Source: Chamaecyparis obtusa
Lineage: Eukaryota > Streptophyta > Pinopsida > Cupressales > Cupressaceae
NCBI GenBank assembly: GCA_027943335.1
Contig: BSBK01003258.1
Coordinates: forward strand, 145,001-209,000
DNA length: 64,000 nt
Direction of reading: 5' to 3'
The notes below the pieces were generated by a model. That model was not told the origin of the DNA. It did no database searches and saw nothing but the letters and a program-made list of their open reading frames with translations. The position numbers and the translations under genes are program-made. Position 1 is the stretch's first letter. Every line of letters starts with the position of its first letter. Of the stretch, positions 1 through 11,469 are shown piece after piece.

Positions 1-109
1 TAGGTTGATAATCAACAAAATGAGAATCCCATGTTTAATTATTTTGATTTTCTTCAAATATATTCCTTGCACGACAATTGAACCTGCATAGAAAAGTTCA
101 ACAATGTTA

Positions 110-110
110 A

Positions 111-181
<71 letters not shown>
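110..181. repeat. (TA)n(TG)30 microsatellite
   Basis: A short TA run passes directly into about 30 uninterrupted TG dinucleotides. The Cys-Val repeat reading frame that covers it is a by-product of the microsatellite and not a gene. Confidence 0.97.
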
Positions 182-184
<3 letters not shown>

Positions 185-3120
185 TTAACCATATAAAAAA
201 ACATATAAGAAAATTGGAAGTTGGCAAGTCTCACTCAAGTTTAATACAGGCTGTGAAACTTAAATATAGTACTAGAACCTGTGGGAAACATAATTCTATC
301 ACTTGTTTCATTCTATGTTAGCTTCAACCTCTCCTTGCAACAACGTAATAAATAGTAACTAACACCTTCCACATTTCCAGGCTCTGCTACTATGGCAAAA
401 ATATGTCTTGCATTAAAAGTGAACTTTTAATTTTAGTAACTTGTAAATATAAATTAAACAAACTTTATTTATGAATTGAGTTTATGAATCCTTTTTAAAC
501 ATGTACATAAACACACATGTACCAATTTTGATCAAACCTGAAATATGGTAATAATATGTAGAAATCAATGGAATGTCATCAAAGCTTTCATCCTGAACAT
601 CATTTGTATTTGTAACATCTAGTGGAACCAAATTCCATTCACTAACATATCCACATTTTTTGTTGATACATTCGTCATAGTTTTCAGAAATGCAATCATA
701 ACAAAAGCATGAGTAATCTCTAGTGTATAATGACCACACATTACTATCTGTATTCATAACTGAATGCAGGGATCTTGTTTTGTCTACTCTCTTGCATCCA
801 TGGATTGATCTTCTATCAACACGTGAACAATAGAGAGATCATGTGTAAAAATTAAATACATATATAAGTTAAATCAAACAATGATAAATAAACTTAAAAT
901 TAATACCTGTTATCTCCGAGAATACTCGGAAGGGTATGACTCGATATGATCGTGATGGTGTGTTATCACGATTTGGCACCACAAAATGCATCTTGCACCA
1001 ATCAACTACATGAGCATTATTTATACGATATCCATGATAGTCTAGTTGATACTTTCTAAAAGCACGTTTGAAACAAGCTCCTGCACCATCATGCTCTCAC
1101 TTTTCATGTCCATACTCAAAGAAACTCCAAATATGTGGTATCTTTTGGTATCAATGATATCTAAATAGTGCACAAAATGGCCTTGCTGATTTAAATTATG
1201 CTGCACATCCATCCAACCAATCAAAATGTTCTTCAATTCTGATGCCTTTGTTTTCCAAATATCCAAAAAATGTCTTAAAGCAATGCTCGACAAAATGTAT
1301 GTCATGCTCTTTATCATCACTAATGTAAAAGTGATATTCTTTCTTTATGACTCGTGCTTGATATGTACTTTCAACACCATCCAAACCTAATTGTGCATGT
1401 TGATAAAACACATGTACCATGATAGTCACCTGCTCTGTATAGTATTATTCTGCTTGAAGTTATTTTTGAGAAACAAAGGAGTGGTTCTCTACAAAATCAA
1501 CAACCGATAAAATTGTTCCAAGTGGAAAAGTTTCTTTTTGTATTTGGAATTGTTCTGCCTACCATTTAGCAAAAAAACATGATGTATGTATGGTTGAATC
1601 AATTTACAAAAATTCTCCATAAATGTTGCAACATGTATCTCATCTTCTACATATTCCAACCTTGTTGATTCTTTCCTGACTTTTGTTTCAGACTCTATGT
1701 ACTTGTATCTCTTATATTTTATCATCCTCATCATGTTAGTATCTTCAAGTCTCAAAGGAAATTTAGCCAAATCCCCGCATGTTTGAAAAGTTCCTCTTAT
1801 GCAATCTATTTCAGGTATTTCATGATCAATTGATTTGTTACATAAGATTGATGCTATGAATTGGCTTGGACGTTTAGGAAAATCATTTTGAGAACCACCA
1901 CTTTCTTCTATCATATTTCTAAACCCTTGATAGTAGAGATCAAATTCAATATGATATCAACAACAACAAGTTTCAAAATATTTATTTATCTTTACAAAAA
2001 ATGGCTTTAATCTTTCAAACATTGTTTGTCCAATCTTAATATCAGGATTTGAGTTACAAAATGAGAGATACAATTCATGTTGTGTGGTGTCCAACCAATG
2101 TTTTGTGTGCAGAAAATATTCCTTAGGCCCAGTCCTCTTCTTGATAATGTCTCTTGTAGTTTGTGAAGGACAAGTATGATTAGTCCAAAATGATGTAACT
2201 AAGTTCCTAACTATTTCATTAATCCTATCAGACCGAGGAGCTCTACACATTAGTACCCAATTACCTTCCAATGTAGTATCATCCAAATTGATTCTTCTGT
2301 TCAAATAGTGTGTCATTGTCTTCCTACTGTACCTGATCTGAGATGAAAGTGAAGAAATTTGTCTTCTTTGGGACATGTTTTTATTTAAAATGGATTTCAA
2401 TATCACTCTTCTTGAAATGGACCTATCTATAGATCTAGTTGTTTTTCCAATGGAATGCAAACCTTCCTTAACACTGTCAACAATATTTTTTTGTACGTTA
2501 GATGATTTTAACTTTTTCAAACTTGCATCTACACCCAACAATTTTAATGGCTCTTTTAACTCATCTTTAAGAAGTGTAATTGATAAGAGTTGAGTATTTT
2601 CTAGTGTACCAAGATTCTCAAATTGTTTCATTATTTTCTAGACATTTTATTCAATGCCCTCTTCGTAATATTTAAGGGTTGTTTAGCATAATCTCTCAAT
2701 TTTTCCACATCCATTTCAATTAAATGATCTATGCTTTTATGATTAATTTTTCTCTTCAACTGTTAGAGTAGACTATCATTCACATATGTTTCTTGCACTT
2801 CCACTGCAAATAAAATCAAAAATATCTTAATATCTCATCTTAATGGGACCTTCATGAAATAAGTATTTACAAGCTTGAATGTCAAACCTATAATAATTTG
2901 AGAGAAACACATACTTTTTTGACCTTGGGTTGATTCAACTTGGGATGCCCCTTGTCCAACATTTTAATCATCAAAGGCTGCATGTACACAACGAAAACAA
3001 AAACTTCTTAAGGGGAAAGACCCAAAATGTATATTCACCAATAAGAGACTAAATTGAGATAGTGAGAGAGATTCAGTGAGAGAGAGAGATGTGTACTTGT
3101 TTGATATTCTAAGAGTTGTG

Positions 3121-3220
3121 CTTGTTGAGCTTGCGATGACCCTTCTCCAACTTCTGAAGGTTGGACTTATTGAGCTTGTGATGACCCTTCTCCAACTTCA
3201 AAAGGTTGTGCTTCTTGAGC
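3121..3220 (-). repeat. 45-bp tandem duplication inside the pseudogene exon
   Basis: Two 45-bp units (3121-3165 and 3166-3210) and a partial third differ at a few sites. Forty-five bases are exactly 15 codons. In the minus-strand frame each unit encodes a version of QPxEVGEGSSQAQ, so the duplication preserved the reading frame. Confidence 0.85.
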
Positions 3221-3226
3221 ATTTCC

Positions 3227-3561
3227 TGTTGGCCAAATGGTCAGCTCTCCCCTCAAGATTTGTGACATGGCTTAACCACCTCCTTTGTCTTCTATAACTC
3301 TAGTGGTTATATCGGGCATTAATAGGTCAATCTTTTGGTGCAATGGAAACTACTACTTGTAAAAAGTGGTATCAGAGCTTGGTCACAAGTTTGAATCCCC
3401 TTGGGTAATGATGAGGGGGAGATTGTTGGCAAAATGGTCAGCTCTCCCCTCAGGATTCGTGACATGGCTTAACCACCTCATGTGTCTTATATAAGTCTAG
3501 TGGTAGTATCGGGCATTAATAGGTTGATCTTTTGGTGCAATGGCAACTACTACTTGTAACA
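3227..3561 (+). mobile_element. Complete TRIM (miniature LTR retrotransposon)
   Basis: Two 138-bp direct repeats (3227-3364 and 3424-3561) begin TGTTGG, and the second ends TAACA. The 59-bp interior starts just after the first repeat with TGGTATCAGAGC (3367-3378), the classic plant primer-binding site complementary to initiator Met-tRNA. It ends with a purine-rich tract (ATGAGGGGGAGA). The five bases TTTCC flank both sides (3222-3226 and 3562-3566) as a perfect target-site duplication. There is no coding capacity, so mobilisation must have depended on enzymes from another element. It lies in the first visible exon of the minus-strand pseudogene. Confidence 0.95.
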
Positions 3562-3599
3562 TTTCCTACATGTATGAAGTAAAAATTATTAAACAAAAA

Positions 3600-6395
3600 C
3601 TTTTGAACGAAGTTAGGTCTAACGAGGTTCATGTATTAAGTCAAAATAGGTCCTAACAAGTCTAGTTGGGTCTAATTGGGTCTAATTGAGTCCTAACAGG
3701 TCTAGTTGGGTCTAATTGGGTGTAATTGAGTCCTAACATGTCTAATTGATTCTAATTGGGTCATAATAGGTCATACTAGGTCCTAATGAGTCCTAGAATT
3801 AGTCATTGTTGGTCTTAATAGGTCCTAATTGAGTCTAATTAGGTGGTAATTTGTTCTAATTCAGTCTAATTGGTTCTAATTGGTCCTAATTGGTCAGGTA
3901 ATTAGTCCTAATTGAATCCAATTGATTCTAATTGGTCCTAATTGGTCCCAATTAGTTCTAATTAGTCCTAATTGGTTCTAATTGGTTCTAATTAGATCCA
4001 ATTGGTCCGAATTGGTTCTAATTGGTTCCAATTGGATCCAATTGGTCCTAATTGGGTCTAATTGGTTCTAATTGGTCCTAATTGGGTTCAATTGGGTCCT
4101 AATTGGTCCTAATTAGTTCTAATTGGTCCTAATTGGGTCTAATTGGTCCTAATTGGTCATAATTAGATCTAATTGGGTCCTAATAGGATCCAATTGGGTC
4201 CTAATTAGTCCTAATTACTCCTAATTGGGTCTAATTAATCCTAATTGGTCATAATTGGATTTATTTGGTTTTAATACATCATATTAGGTCCTAATTGGAT
4301 CTAATTAGTTCTAATTGAGCCTAATTAGGTCCTAATTAGTCCTAATTAGTTCTAATTGGGTCTAATTGGTCCTAATTGGTCCTAATTGAGTCTAATTAGG
4401 TGTTAATTTATTATAATTGAGTCTAATTGGGTTCTAATAGGTCATATTAGGTCCTAATTGGTTCTAATTGAGTCTAATTAGGTGCTAATTGGTTCTAATT
4501 AATTCTAATTGGGTCCTAATAGGTCCTATTAGGTCTTAATTAGTCCTAATAGGTCATAGTTGGTCCTAATAGGTCATATTAAGTCATAATTGGTTCTAAT
4601 TGGTTCTAATTGAGTCTAATTAGGTCCTAATTAGTTCTAATTGGTCAGGTAATTGGTCCTAATTGGTTCTAATTAGTTCTAATTGAGTCTAATTGAGTCT
4701 AATTGAGTCTAATTAGGTCCTAATTAGTTATAATTGGTCCTAATTGGTTCTAATTAGTTGTAATTAGTTGTATTTGGTTCTAATTGGTTCTAATTAGTTC
4801 TAATTGGTCCTAATTGGTCCTAGTTAGTCTTAATTAGGTTTGATTGGTCCTAATTGAGTCTAATTAGGTGCTAATTTATTCTAATTGAGTCTAATTGGGT
4901 TCTAATAGGTCATATTAGGTCCTAATTGGTTCTAATTGAGTCTAATTAGGTGTTAATTGGTTCTAATTGAATTTAATCGAATCCTAATAGGTCCTATTAG
5001 GTCCTAATTATTCCTAATTGGTCATAGTTGGTCCTAATAGGTCATATTAGGTCCTAATTGGTTCTAATTGGTTCTAATTGAGTCTAATTAGGCCCTAATT
5101 GGTTCTAATTGAGTCTAATTAGGTCCTAATTGGTTCTAATTAAGTCCAATTAGGTCCTAATTAGTTCTAATTGGTCCTAATTGGTTTTAATTAGTCTTAA
5201 TTAGTTCTAATTGAGTCTAATTCGGTCCTAATTAGTTGTAATTGGTTCTAATTAGTTCTAATTAGTCCTAATTGGATCTAATAGGTCCTAATTGGATCTA
5301 ATTGGTCCTAATTGAGTCTAATTAGGTGCTAATTTGTTCTAATTGAGTCTAATTGGGTTCTAATAGGTCATATTAGATCCTAATTGGTTCTAATTGAGTC
5401 TAATTAGGTGCTAATTGATTCTAATTGATTCTAATTGGGTCCTAATAGGTCCTAATTAGTCCTAATTAGTCATAGTTGGTCCTAATAGGTCATATTAGGT
5501 CCTAATTGGTTCCAATTGAGTCTAATTAGGTCCTAATTAGTTTTAATTAGTCCTAATTGGTTCTAATTAGTCCTAATTTATTCTAATTGAGTCTAATTAG
5601 GTCCTAATTAGTTGTAATTGGTCCTAATTGGTTCTAATTAGTCCTAATTAGTTGTAATTGGTCCTAATTGGTTCTAATTAGTCCTAATTAGTTGTAATTG
5701 GTTGTAATTGGTTGTAATTAGTTATAATTGGTCCTAATTAGTCCTAATTGGGTCTAATTGGTTATAATTGAGTCTAATTAGGTGCTAATTTGTTCTAATT
5801 GAGTCTAATTGGGTTCAAATAGGTCATATTAGGTCTAAATTGGTTCTAATTGGTTCTAATTGATTCTAATTGGGTCCTAATAGGTGTTATTGGGTCCTAA
5901 TAAGTTTTAATTGATCATAGTTGGTTCTAATAGGTCATATTAGGTCCTAATTGGTTCTAATTGAGTTTAATTAGGTCCTAATTGGTTCTAATTGAGTTTA
6001 ATTAGGTCCTAATTGGTTCTAAGTGAGTCTAATTAGGTCCTAATTAGTTCTAATTGGTCCTAATTCATCCTAATTGGTCCTAATTAGTTCTAATTGGTTG
6101 TAATTGAGTCTAATTAGGTCCTAATTAGTTGTAATTGGTCCTAATTGGTTCTAATTAGTCCTAATTAGTTGTAATTGGTTGTAATTGGTTCTAACTAGTT
6201 CTAATTGGTCCTAATTAGTCGTAATTGGGTCTAATTGGTCCTAATTGGTCCTAATTGAGTCTATTTAGGTGCTAATTTGTTCTAATTGAGTCTAATTGGG
6301 TTCTAATAGGTCATATTAGGTCCTAATTGGTTCTAATTGAGTCTAATTAGGTGCTAATTGGTTCTAATGGATTCTAGTTGGGTCCTAATAGGTCC
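3600..6395. repeat. 10-bp TCCTAATTGG minisatellite, left block
   Basis: About 2.8 kb of degenerate units of roughly 10 bp, with consensus near TCCTAATTGG and variants in which GG is replaced by AG, GAG or GGG. Units at the left edge (3600-3900) are more diverged. A longer variant, TTCTAATAGGTCATATTAG, recurs at about 4432, 4900, 5359, 5813 and 6301, giving a higher-order period near 460 bp. No coding potential is seen. The array stops abruptly at an LTR retrotransposon and resumes at 20764. Confidence 0.95.
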
Positions 6396-6917
6396 TATTA
6401 GCCCATTTTCATGTCATAGAAAAAATCTTCAAGAAATGGTCTGCACCTGCAAAAGCTTTCATGGCTTTGTTGTCTTTGCTCTGGTCCCTGTAGGTTTTTC
6501 CATGTTTCTAGCTCAAAACCTAGGTTAATTTTTAAAATTCTAGTCGTTGGAAGGAAAAACCCTAATCTGTCATGGCCTTGTTCTATTTCTTCATTACCTT
6601 TTTTGGGCCACTTAACTCTCTTTTCTGCACATGACTATTTCCTTCTTGGTGTTCGATGAATCACTTAGCAATGTTTCAAGTCTCTTTATTATTCAACAAA
6701 CTAGCGATTACATGTTTGTCACTAGTTCACCAAGTCCTCCGGTGATTAACATTTTCTTTCAGTGAATACGCGACTGTAGTGGTCACGTAGTCTCCTGTTC
6801 CCAGTGGTTTATCTCTTAATAGTTAGTGACCTGGCGTGGCGGTTTGTCTTTTCTTTGGTCATGTGTTTGCATGATCTACGGGCCCAGCATCATGTTACTT
6901 TCAATCAAATGGTGGGT

Positions 6918-7168
6918 GCATGATCTCATAGAATTTGGCAGAGCCATGAGATCATGCGACGACTGCCTAATCTTCCGATGCATTTCTTTGTGGGTCTGTT
7001 GCCATGCAAGCTGACTTGGTGGCTTTTCATTGGTTGAGGCATTGATGATTTGGCAAGTGTCAGTGGGACCTAGTTGCTAGTGTGTCCTCGAGGGTCCTAA
7101 CATCTGCAGAAGATCTACGGTTGGCGTATGATCTTATAGGTTTTTTCAGAGCCATGGGATCTTACGCC
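6918..7168. promoter_or_regulatory. Two hairpin modules in outer LTR
   Basis: A perfect 12-bp inverted repeat, GCATGATCTCAT (6918-6929) and ATGAGATCATGC (6946-6957), is followed about 205 bp later by a second one (7123-7137 with 7154-7168, 12 of 15 paired). Each palindrome is followed by a TGGGTC-type box and an ATTGG (CCAAT) box. The 3' LTR has counterparts near 11991-12035 and 12196-12242. A regulatory role is inferred. Confidence 0.6.
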
Positions 7169-8134
7169 AGCCGTCAATCTTACCTTTTCTCAGGTGGCAA
7201 AGGGAAGGTGGGTCCTCTGATAGTGGGTCCAACATGCTATGAAGTGCTGACATGCTCATTTCTTATTGGCTAAAAGATGATACAAGTGGACATAATGTTA
7301 GAAAGACCGCTGAGTTGGAATTTCTTGGTAGGCTCGAGGTTATAAAGTATTTGGTGATTAGGCGACTGAAGGCAATCACTCATTCTCAAAATGTAACTCT
7401 AGTTAAGAAAATAACTTGGTGAATCAATGAGGGCTTGTGTTTGCGTGTTCTCACAATGAAACCCAGGGTTAAAGGATGTCTCAACAACTTGGGGAATGCC
7501 TTTAGTTGCATGTTCGCTAGATTCCTATATGGTTAAGTTATGAAGCCTCGGAAAAGTGAGGATCTAATGCCGATGTTTTAAATTTGATCTCAGTTTGAGT
7601 GCCAACCATCGATATGCTCTCTCACACCCTGATGTAGCTATTTTATTTCAAATTCAAATCTTTTGGCAGGGTTTTTGCCAGGGTTTGAACTAGAGAGCCA
7701 TATAAAACAAAATGGTGGTTCAGATTTGATTACACCAGGACATTTGTGGTTGGAAAATAATGAAGAAGACTTGGGTTGCAGCGCAAATTTGATTTTGTCA
7801 TCCTGGGGTGCCATGCCTAGTAAATGAAAGGGACTATTAGTTGGCACAAGCGGCTAGGGTTTGATGTTTGTCAGATATTTCCATGACCTGTACACACAAG
7901 ATTTTCTGTTGCTGGCTCTGGCATTTAATTTTGTTTTGTCTGCTACAAGAAATCAGTTTAAATTGTATCTACAATAAGCCTTCAATATGAAGCCAAATAT
8001 TTGTACAATCAGATTTGATTTGATTCTTTTGGATTTTTGGGCTTTTCCTGCAGTTTTTCATTTCTTGTTGTACCTAGTGGTTATAGACCTAATTTTTCCC
8101 TAAATGATCCTTTGCTTGTTACAATCCTTGTTCC

Positions 8135-8142
8135 TATAAAAG
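8135..8142 (+). promoter_or_regulatory. TATA box in outer 5' LTR
   Basis: TATAAAAG lies in the 3' third of the LTR and is preserved in the 3' LTR at 13209-13216. It is the likely core promoter and would mark the U3/R region. Confidence 0.55.
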
Positions 8143-9139
8143 AATTTCCAAGATCATTTAGAAGGGTTCACAGTTTTTGGTCCTAAGTTTCTAGTTCCAG
8201 AGCTAGCTCGATGAATGTTCTACCTTGTAAATATTTCTTTCTTCTCTACATATAGGGTTCCCTCTTTCCTTTCTGGCTATGAGAATATGAAGAAGTTGTA
8301 ACAAATGTCTTATGTGTGAGATTTCAATATATTTATGCTATTATCAGATTGTCTCCATTTGGGTTTTAGACTTATTGATTATAGCATCAAGGCTGTTGTA
8401 GTCTTTCTACTTGCATTTCTAGTGAGTGTCTGTAGTAGAGTTGTTTTCATAGAAGCAACTAGGTTTAGGACTAGTTTTCAGATGTGTATGAGCTGGGGTA
8501 TCAAGTGTATTTCATGCTTGTCTTTCAGTGGATGCTAATTAATGTATTACTTGTTTATAGGTCTCTTCTAAGGGGAGGGTTAAAATCCTTTGAATGAGTG
8601 ATAGCACACTTGGGTACACACATGTTTTGGTAATGTATGATCTGATTTGGGGTAGATGTATTATCTTCTTGTTTCATAGCTCTGTTGCAATGAGGTATTT
8701 GAATCTGCTGCCCATTGGATAAGGCACTATTCTATGAGAGACTTAGGATATTTCAGGGGTCCATTCAACCCAAAACTCAAAATCATTTATATAAAGCACC
8801 ACCTTTCTCTTTCATGGTGTTAGGATAGGCTTCTAGTTTTCAAATTCATTCTATGCAAATAGGGTTGTTGCATAAGATTTGGTTTCATTGGAGTATTGGA
8901 TACCCATAGGGGTCTGAAAACTATTCCACAATAATATATCTCCAGGCCTATCATTTGTCATGAGGTGTCTTGAGTGTGCAGATAAGGCAATACCCACCTG
9001 AGTGATGTGGAGCTCAAAGAAGGAGGATTCCTTTCAATCCTCATCAATTGGACTGTTTCCTATCAAACTTGAGTGCACAATTTGAGAATCAAGCCCATAT
9101 ATTTATTCAAGTTTGGACCTACAGGAAAAAGTTCCAACA

Positions 9140-9165
9140 AAATTGTGACTCTGCTAGGGAAGAAG
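9140..9165 (+). other. Primer-binding site of outer element
   Basis: Directly after the LTR end comes AAATTGTGACTCTGCTAGGG. It resembles the TGGYGACTCYRCTGGGG type of primer site, which I associate from memory with tRNA-Arg priming in the Tat/Ogre lineage. The tRNA identity was not checked. Confidence 0.6.
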
Positions 9166-9611
9166 TAAAAGATAGCAAGCCTCCTTGCTTGGTTGGATCA
9201 TCCCAAAGTCTTGGTTGAAAGATCATAGAGTCAAATAGAAAAAAACACATTTGTAAAATCTTCTCACTAAGTGTTGAGTGGTGACTCCGAGTTCTTTGTT
9301 TGATCAGTGTAATTCCTGATAAACAGTGTGTAAATCCTGGTGAAGTTTTGGTTGATTGGAAGAAGATTCAAAACATTGCAATATTTTCCTCTGGAAGGAG
9401 GTGGACTCTACAAAAAAAAGAACCTGATGGAGCTACATGGTGAGCTCTAGAGCTACCTTTCCTTCCAGTCAATAAGTTAAATTCCTGCTTTAGAATTTCT
9501 AGGTATTTTGGTTTTCATGTCTTCTTTTATGGAAATCAGTTGTAAGAGAATGTGTCCCTATCAAGTGTTAAGCACTAGTGTAAAGGGATAAGTAGTGGTG
9601 GGCAGTTCCTT
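9166..9611 (+). other. Leader region of outer element
   Basis: Untranslated leader between the primer-binding site and the gag-type ATG. It contains no supported gene. Confidence 0.6.
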
Positions 9612-11290
9612 ATGGAGGAATATAGGCCCTTTTGTTTTGATGGCATTGAAGGTGCCCCTAATGAGTTCTCTACTGAGGATGAGGAGTGCTTGCCTAGATT
9701 CATGGCTAATGAGTCTATTTTGGCAAGCCAGCATATATATGACCTCATGGGTCTTTTTGGTGAAATAGATATTGAACATAAAGATGTTGCTATGAGGTTA
9801 TTTGTTCAAACTTTATCACATGGTGCAAAGGATTGGTTTGTGTCCTTGCCTTCATGGTCAATCCCTTCTTGGGATATATTGAGAGCAACATTTATTGGAT
9901 ACTTTGATAAAGGAGCAGACATGGATGGGTATGAAGAGGATAATGAAGACCAGACACAAGAAATTTGTGTCTATATTGATCCCATCATGAGTGATACTGA
10001 CTATGAAAATATTCTCATCAAGATATCTACTCTCAAGAAGATAATGGTAGAGAAAGAGGTTGAGAACTAGCAGTTAGAGGAGGACATAAGATTGAGAAGA
10101 CTGGTGGTTCCTTATGATGATCATGAAGAGGCCAATGGTTCTGATGTTGATTCTCATTATGCAGAGAATGTTGACCCTGAAACTGATATTGAGGTCAGTG
10201 CATATGTGAGTGCTAAAGATGAATATGAGGTTGACAATATTTCCAATATATTTGTAAATTTTTCTTCTTTTCAGCATGAGAAGGTTTCCTCTTTGTCCCA
10301 GTGTGATGATGTTTTGTGTGATGGGAAAGAAAATGAATATGATGCAGATGATGATTCATGCATTGATTTATTCACATGAGATGATCTAAGGCCAGAGGTC
10401 TCCATTCTTGTCTTGGACATGGATGATGTTTGTAGCAATAGGGATGAAGCTGGTGAAGATGAAGACATGGCCTAAAGTCCATTGAGTAGTGAAAAGATAT
10501 CAGCTCTCTTGGCTGAAGAATTTGAAAGGTAAGCACCTATTGTGGACTTTGATTTGTAGCTCCCCTGTGATATTTCCTTTGACACTGATAATGCGGCCAG
10601 TGTTCAAAGTGATAGTGATGGTCCATTTTCACTAGAGATCCCCTCATGTAGTGACTCTGTAGAAGAAGAGGTTGAAGGTCATGACAATGTGTTTTCCTGA
10701 CATAAGAATTCTATTGATGAATAAGTTTCTTATTCAAGCCCTTTTCCTTCTTTTGTTAAATATGATAGTGATGGTGAGAGTATTAAGGACTTAGTCTTCA
10801 ATAGGTGGGACATAAATTCTTTTGATAAAAATGATGATGCAGATCAAATGTCCCACTGTCACAGTATTTGTGAAGGAGGCCTTCACTTGGTTCATAATTC
10901 AGTTGATGAAGACACCAGGGAGGAACCAAGTTGCTTAGTGGCTAAGGCAATTCATGAAGGTAAATCAAAGGATCCAATTCCTTCTCAACTAGGTATTTTT
11001 GTAGTAATGCATGGTGATTAGTATGTTTTATTTTTTGATGCATTACTTGATCAATTTTTCTTTCCTAGTCATCAAGAAGAAGTAAGTGATGTTCCTTACT
11101 TCTTGGAATATGAGTATGAATGTAATGATTATGACTGGAAGAACATGGGTAGTTATAATTATAGTTTTATTTCTCAGCCCATGGTTATTCACATATGTTG
11201 GCAGCAAGATGGTCTAGACAATTTTAGATGTTTGGTCACATATGTGGATGAAAATGAGATTTTTTATTTAGGAGGGTTACTGATTTTCTT
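9612..11290 (+). pseudogene. Degraded gag plus acidic-tail ORF (outer element)
   Basis: One frame runs for about 560 codons, interrupted by nonsense codons such as TAG at 10068-10070 and TGA at 10377-10379. Residues 1 to about 110 look like a retrotransposon gag capsid domain: a YDLMGLFGEIDIEHKDVAMR helix, then FVQTLSHGAKDWFVSLP and PSWDILRATFIGYF. The remainder is strongly acidic and Ser-rich, with runs such as YEEDNEDQ, YDADDDS and SVEEEVEGHD. No zinc knuckle, protease or polymerase follows before the 3' LTR at 11470. A gag protein with a long acidic tail is unusual, since gag tails are normally basic for RNA binding. The capsid assignment rests on motif pattern, and the tail's role is unknown. 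Confidence 0.75.
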
Positions 11291-11469
11291 AAATTTGCAA
11301 TTTTATGTACATATCTTTCCCTTTCCTATTGTGTGTTTCCCTTCCTATTTCCCTGGTTTGGTTGCCAGTTTTTGAGGTCCCTGTATTTTTCTGGTAGGTG
11401 GTCTGCTCTCCCAGAAATCCTGAATTCTTGTTATGCCTGCAGGAGGCATACATCCCTAGACAGAGCCAC

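Larger units (their letters stand above)
482..3565 (-). pseudogene. Five-exon pseudogene, uncharacterised DFVEN/DGCAA family
   Basis: A minus-strand model has visible exons at about 3097-3565 (containing a TRIM), 2915-2977, 907-2803 and 482-759, plus an unseen start. Introns 2978-3096, 2804-2914 and 760-906 all have GT-AG ends, and the codon phase is preserved across each. In order, the protein shows a Gln/Ser-rich N-terminus, a basic helical stretch, a segment with WLDTTQHELYLSF and MFERLKPFFVK followed by TCCC, then DFVENHSF, EQVTIMVHV, FDWLDGCAA, YGHEK, HDGAGACFKRAF and a C-terminal CFCYDC segment. From memory, this motif order matches large uncharacterised proteins known from animals and some plants, possibly transposon-related. 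Their function is not known to me. The copy is dead. In-frame stops include TGA at 1957-1959 and TGA at 1097-1099, with others near 1165, 1198, 1446 and 1464. Frameshifts lie near 2632 and 1495. Several stops fall where Arg (CGA) or Gln (CAA) would be expected. Confidence 0.72.
6396..9139 (+). repeat. 5' LTR of outer element
   Basis: 2744 bp, beginning TATTAGCCC (TG mutated to TA) and ending TTCCAACA. It matches 11470-13458 plus 20009-20763. It contains two palindromic modules and a TATA box. Open frames inside it, such as 6826-7014, 7082-7273 and 8335-8538, show no protein similarity and are LTR sequence. Confidence 0.92.

Noticed and set aside
121..321. 66-codon Cys-Val repeat ORF
   Set aside because: It is the translation of a TG microsatellite and has no protein support.
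3600..6395. CRISPR-like regular repeats
   Set aside because: Units are contiguous, degenerate 10-mers without unique spacers, in a plant nuclear context with introns and LTR elements.
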